A DNA stretch of 6,911 nucleotides from Gammaproteobacteria bacterium (lineage in GTDB: Bacteria; Pseudomonadota; Gammaproteobacteria; Pseudomonadales; Azotimanducaceae). Positions 5,310 through 6,911 of this stretch are shown one piece after another. Numbering within the stretch: the first letter of the stretch is position 1; each line of letters begins with the position of its first letter. The stretch lies in NCBI GenBank assembly GCA_027293665.1, contig JAPUFN010000476.1:1-6911 (forward strand). The letters run 5' to 3'. Position numbers and translations under genes: made by a program. The notes beneath the pieces are model-generated. The model ran no database searches and was not told where the DNA came from. It saw nothing but the letters and a program-made list of their open reading frames with translations.

Positions 5310-6911
5310 CTAGGCGATCGACACCAACGGATCACCCACTGCGATAGCGTCACCTTCGCTGACATGAACCTGCGCAATTGTGCCACTGCGCGGCGCACTG
5401 ACCTGCGTTTCCATTTTCATGGCTTCAACGACGAGGATAGCCTGACCGGAGCTGACCTGATCGCCTGGAGCAACCAGGACCTTGAATACGTTACCGGCAA
5501 GGGCAGCGGTCACAACCTCCCCTGCACCGCTACCAGCGCCAGGCTGCACAGACCCGGCCGCTGCGGGCTGCATTGCGCTCAACATCCCACTTTCAGCCAC
5601 CTCCACGGTAAACGGCTTACCATTGACCCTGACCGAGTAGACGGCCGGTCCCTGCGCGGGAGCCGCCTGCGTCGACTCCACCGCACCGGTGGGGACCGGT
5701 TCAAAGGCATCCGGATCATCACGGTGCTCGAGGAATTTCAGACCCACCTGCGGAAAGAGTGCGTAAGTGAGCACATCGTCGATTTTGTTTTCGGCCAGGC
5801 GGATGCCTTTCTCCTGTGCCAGCGCATCGAGTTCAACCTGCAACGATTCCATCTCTGGCTCCAGCAGATCCGCCGGTCGACAGGTAATGGGTTCGGCACC
5901 GTCAAGGAGGCGCGCCTGCAGTTCTGCGTTCACCGGCGCAGGTGTCGCACCGTACTCGCCCTTCAGGATACCGGCCGTTTCCTTGGTGATATTTTTGTAA
6001 CGCTCACCCGTTAGCACGTTGATCACGGATTGTGTGCCGACGATCTGCGAAGTTGGTGTGACCAGTGGGATCGTTCCCAGATCAACGCGGACCTTTGGAA
6101 TTTCCTCGAGCACGGCATCGAACTTGTCCGAGGCATTCTGCTCTCGCAGCTGGTTTTCCAGATTGGTCAGCATGCCGCCCGGAACCTGTGCGATCAGGAT
6201 TCGAGAATCGACGCCACGCAGCGACCCTTCGAATTGCGCGTACTTTTTTCTCACTTCACGAAAGTACGCCGCTATTTCCTCGAGCAGATTGATATCCAGT
6301 CCGGTTGGTCGATCGCTCTCTTCGAGTATTGCGACAAGCGATTCGGTCGCCGAATGACCGTAGGTCATGCTCATTGAGGAAATCGCCGTGTCTACATTGT
6401 CTACACCGGCTTCAATCGCTTTGAGATAAGTAGCAGTGGACATGCCAGTGGTCGCGTGGCACTGCATGTGAATCGGAATTGAAACGGTTTGCTTGAGACG
6501 TGATACCAGTTCATAGGCTGTGTAGGGTTTCAGCAGGCCCGCCATGTCCTTGATACAGATTGAATGCGCACCCATATCTTCGATCTGGCGGCTGAGATCC
6601 AGCCAGAGATCAATCGTGTGCACGGGGCTTACGGTGTAGGAAATGGTACCCTGGGCATGTTTGCCGACCGCAATCGTTGCCTTGATGGCCGTCTCCAGAT
6701 TGCGCATGTCGTTGAGAGCGTCAAAGATTCGAAACACATCAACCCCATTTGCGGCTGCGCGTTCAACGAACTTAGCTACCACGTCATCCGCGTAGTGGCG
6801 ATAACCCAGAATATTTTGACCGCGAAACAGCATCTGCTGCGGCGTGTTGGGCATCGACGCTTTCAGCTGACGGATTCGCTCCGACGGGTCCTCGCCCAGA
6901 TAACGGATACA
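5310..6911 (-). CDS. oadA: Oxaloacetate decarboxylase, alpha subunit (biotin carboxyltransferase), 5' end outside window
   Basis: The window holds 534 residues and the frame stays open to the right edge, where it begins CIRYLGEDPSERIRQ. About 50-60 N-terminal residues are missing, including the first metal-binding Asp. Visible residues 1 to about 215 are the TIM-barrel carboxyltransferase domain: MLFRGQNILGYRHYADDVV, FRIFDALND and IKDMAG, whose Lys121 is the expected carboxylated or metal-binding Lys. Then follow the conserved PYC/OADA domain (IPLVTPTSQIVGTQ, ETAGILKGEYG), a Pro/Ala/Gly-rich linker, and a C-terminal biotinyl domain with EAMKMET; the biotin lysine is Lys500 (codon 5415-5417). 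The protein transfers the carboxyl group of oxaloacetate to biotin, releasing pyruvate, and hands it to OadB. The usual metal-ligand pair HxH reads QCH here (Gln150, His152). The internal ATG at 6854 is not the start, since upstream in-frame sequence matches the family. Confidence 0.96.
   Translation of the reverse strand, partial: CIRYLGEDPSERIRQLKASMPNTPQQMLFRGQNILGYRHYADDVVAKFVERAAANGVDVFRIFDALNDMRNLETAIKATIAVGKHAQGTISYTVSPVHTIDLWLDLSRQIEDMGAHSICIKDMAGLLKPYTAYELVSRLKQTVSIPIHMQCHATTGMSTATYLKAIEAGVDNVDTAISSMSMTYGHSATESLVAILEESDRPTGLDINLLEEIAAYFREVRKKYAQFEGSLRGVDSRILIAQVPGGMLTNLENQLREQNASDKFDAVLEEIPKVRVDLGTIPLVTPTSQIVGTQSVINVLTGERYKNITKETAGILKGEYGATPAPVNAELQARLLDGAEPITCRPADLLEPEMESLQVELDALAQEKGIRLAENKIDDVLTYALFPQVGLKFLEHRDDPDAFEPVPTGAVESTQAAPAQGPAVYSVRVNGKPFTVEVAESGMLSAMQPAAAGSVQPGAGSGAGEVVTAALAGNVFKVLVAPGDQVSSGQAILVVEAMKMETQVSAPRSGTIAQVHVSEGDAIAVGDPLVSIA

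Noticed and set aside
5100..6014. Plus-strand open frame of 304 codons.
   Set aside because: It runs antisense across the oadB and oadA genes, which carry unmistakable family motifs; its His/Arg/Gln-rich product resembles no protein family I know.

Overview
The window looks like chromosomal DNA from a free-living, probably marine or aquatic gammaproteobacterium. That placement is an inference. It rests on OadA/OadB sequences of proteobacterial type, a large SPOR and DUF5916 outer-membrane protein, moderately GC-rich coding sequence, and a microcin-style double-glycine peptide. No single feature fixes the genus.

Layout, left to right. Positions 22-98 (minus strand) hold a complete tRNA-Arg with anticodon CCT and an encoded CCA end. 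Positions 99-369 are a 271-base intergenic stretch with a short inverted repeat and a convincing sigma70-type promoter facing right. That promoter leads into a two-gene plus-strand unit. The first gene (370-663) encodes a 97-residue double-glycine-leader peptide with a Gly/Ala-rich mature part, resembling a class II microcin or bacteriocin. The second (676-879) encodes a 67-residue protein with two membrane segments, the obvious candidate for immunity. No exporter, peptidase or regulator for the peptide lies in the window. Positions 880-1056 separate this unit from a convergent gene. They hold two overlapping short reading frames of doubtful status and two strong inverted repeats.

The rest of the window is on the minus strand. 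Positions 1057-4017 encode a 986-residue secreted protein with an N-terminal SPOR domain, an acidic linker, a family-9-like carbohydrate-binding module and a DUF5916 outer-membrane barrel. Positions 4018-4175 are a 158-base gap with GC-rich hairpins. Positions 4176-5306 are oadB. Positions 5310-6911 are oadA, cut by the right edge of the window, so its first fifty or so residues are missing.

OadA (biotinylated carboxyltransferase) and OadB (membrane decarboxylase and sodium pump) are two subunits of the oxaloacetate decarboxylase sodium pump. It converts oxaloacetate to pyruvate and CO2 while exporting Na+. The two genes are 3 bases apart and in the same reading frame, so they are certainly co-transcribed and probably translationally coupled. 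The third subunit, OadG, would be expected upstream of oadA, beyond the edge. No functional link is visible between the pump, the SPOR-barrel protein and the bacteriocin pair. The most interesting items are the orphan microcin-like pair with an exact 15-bp duplication in its leader, the SPOR-CBM9-DUF5916 fusion, and an apparent loss of one metal-binding histidine in OadA.
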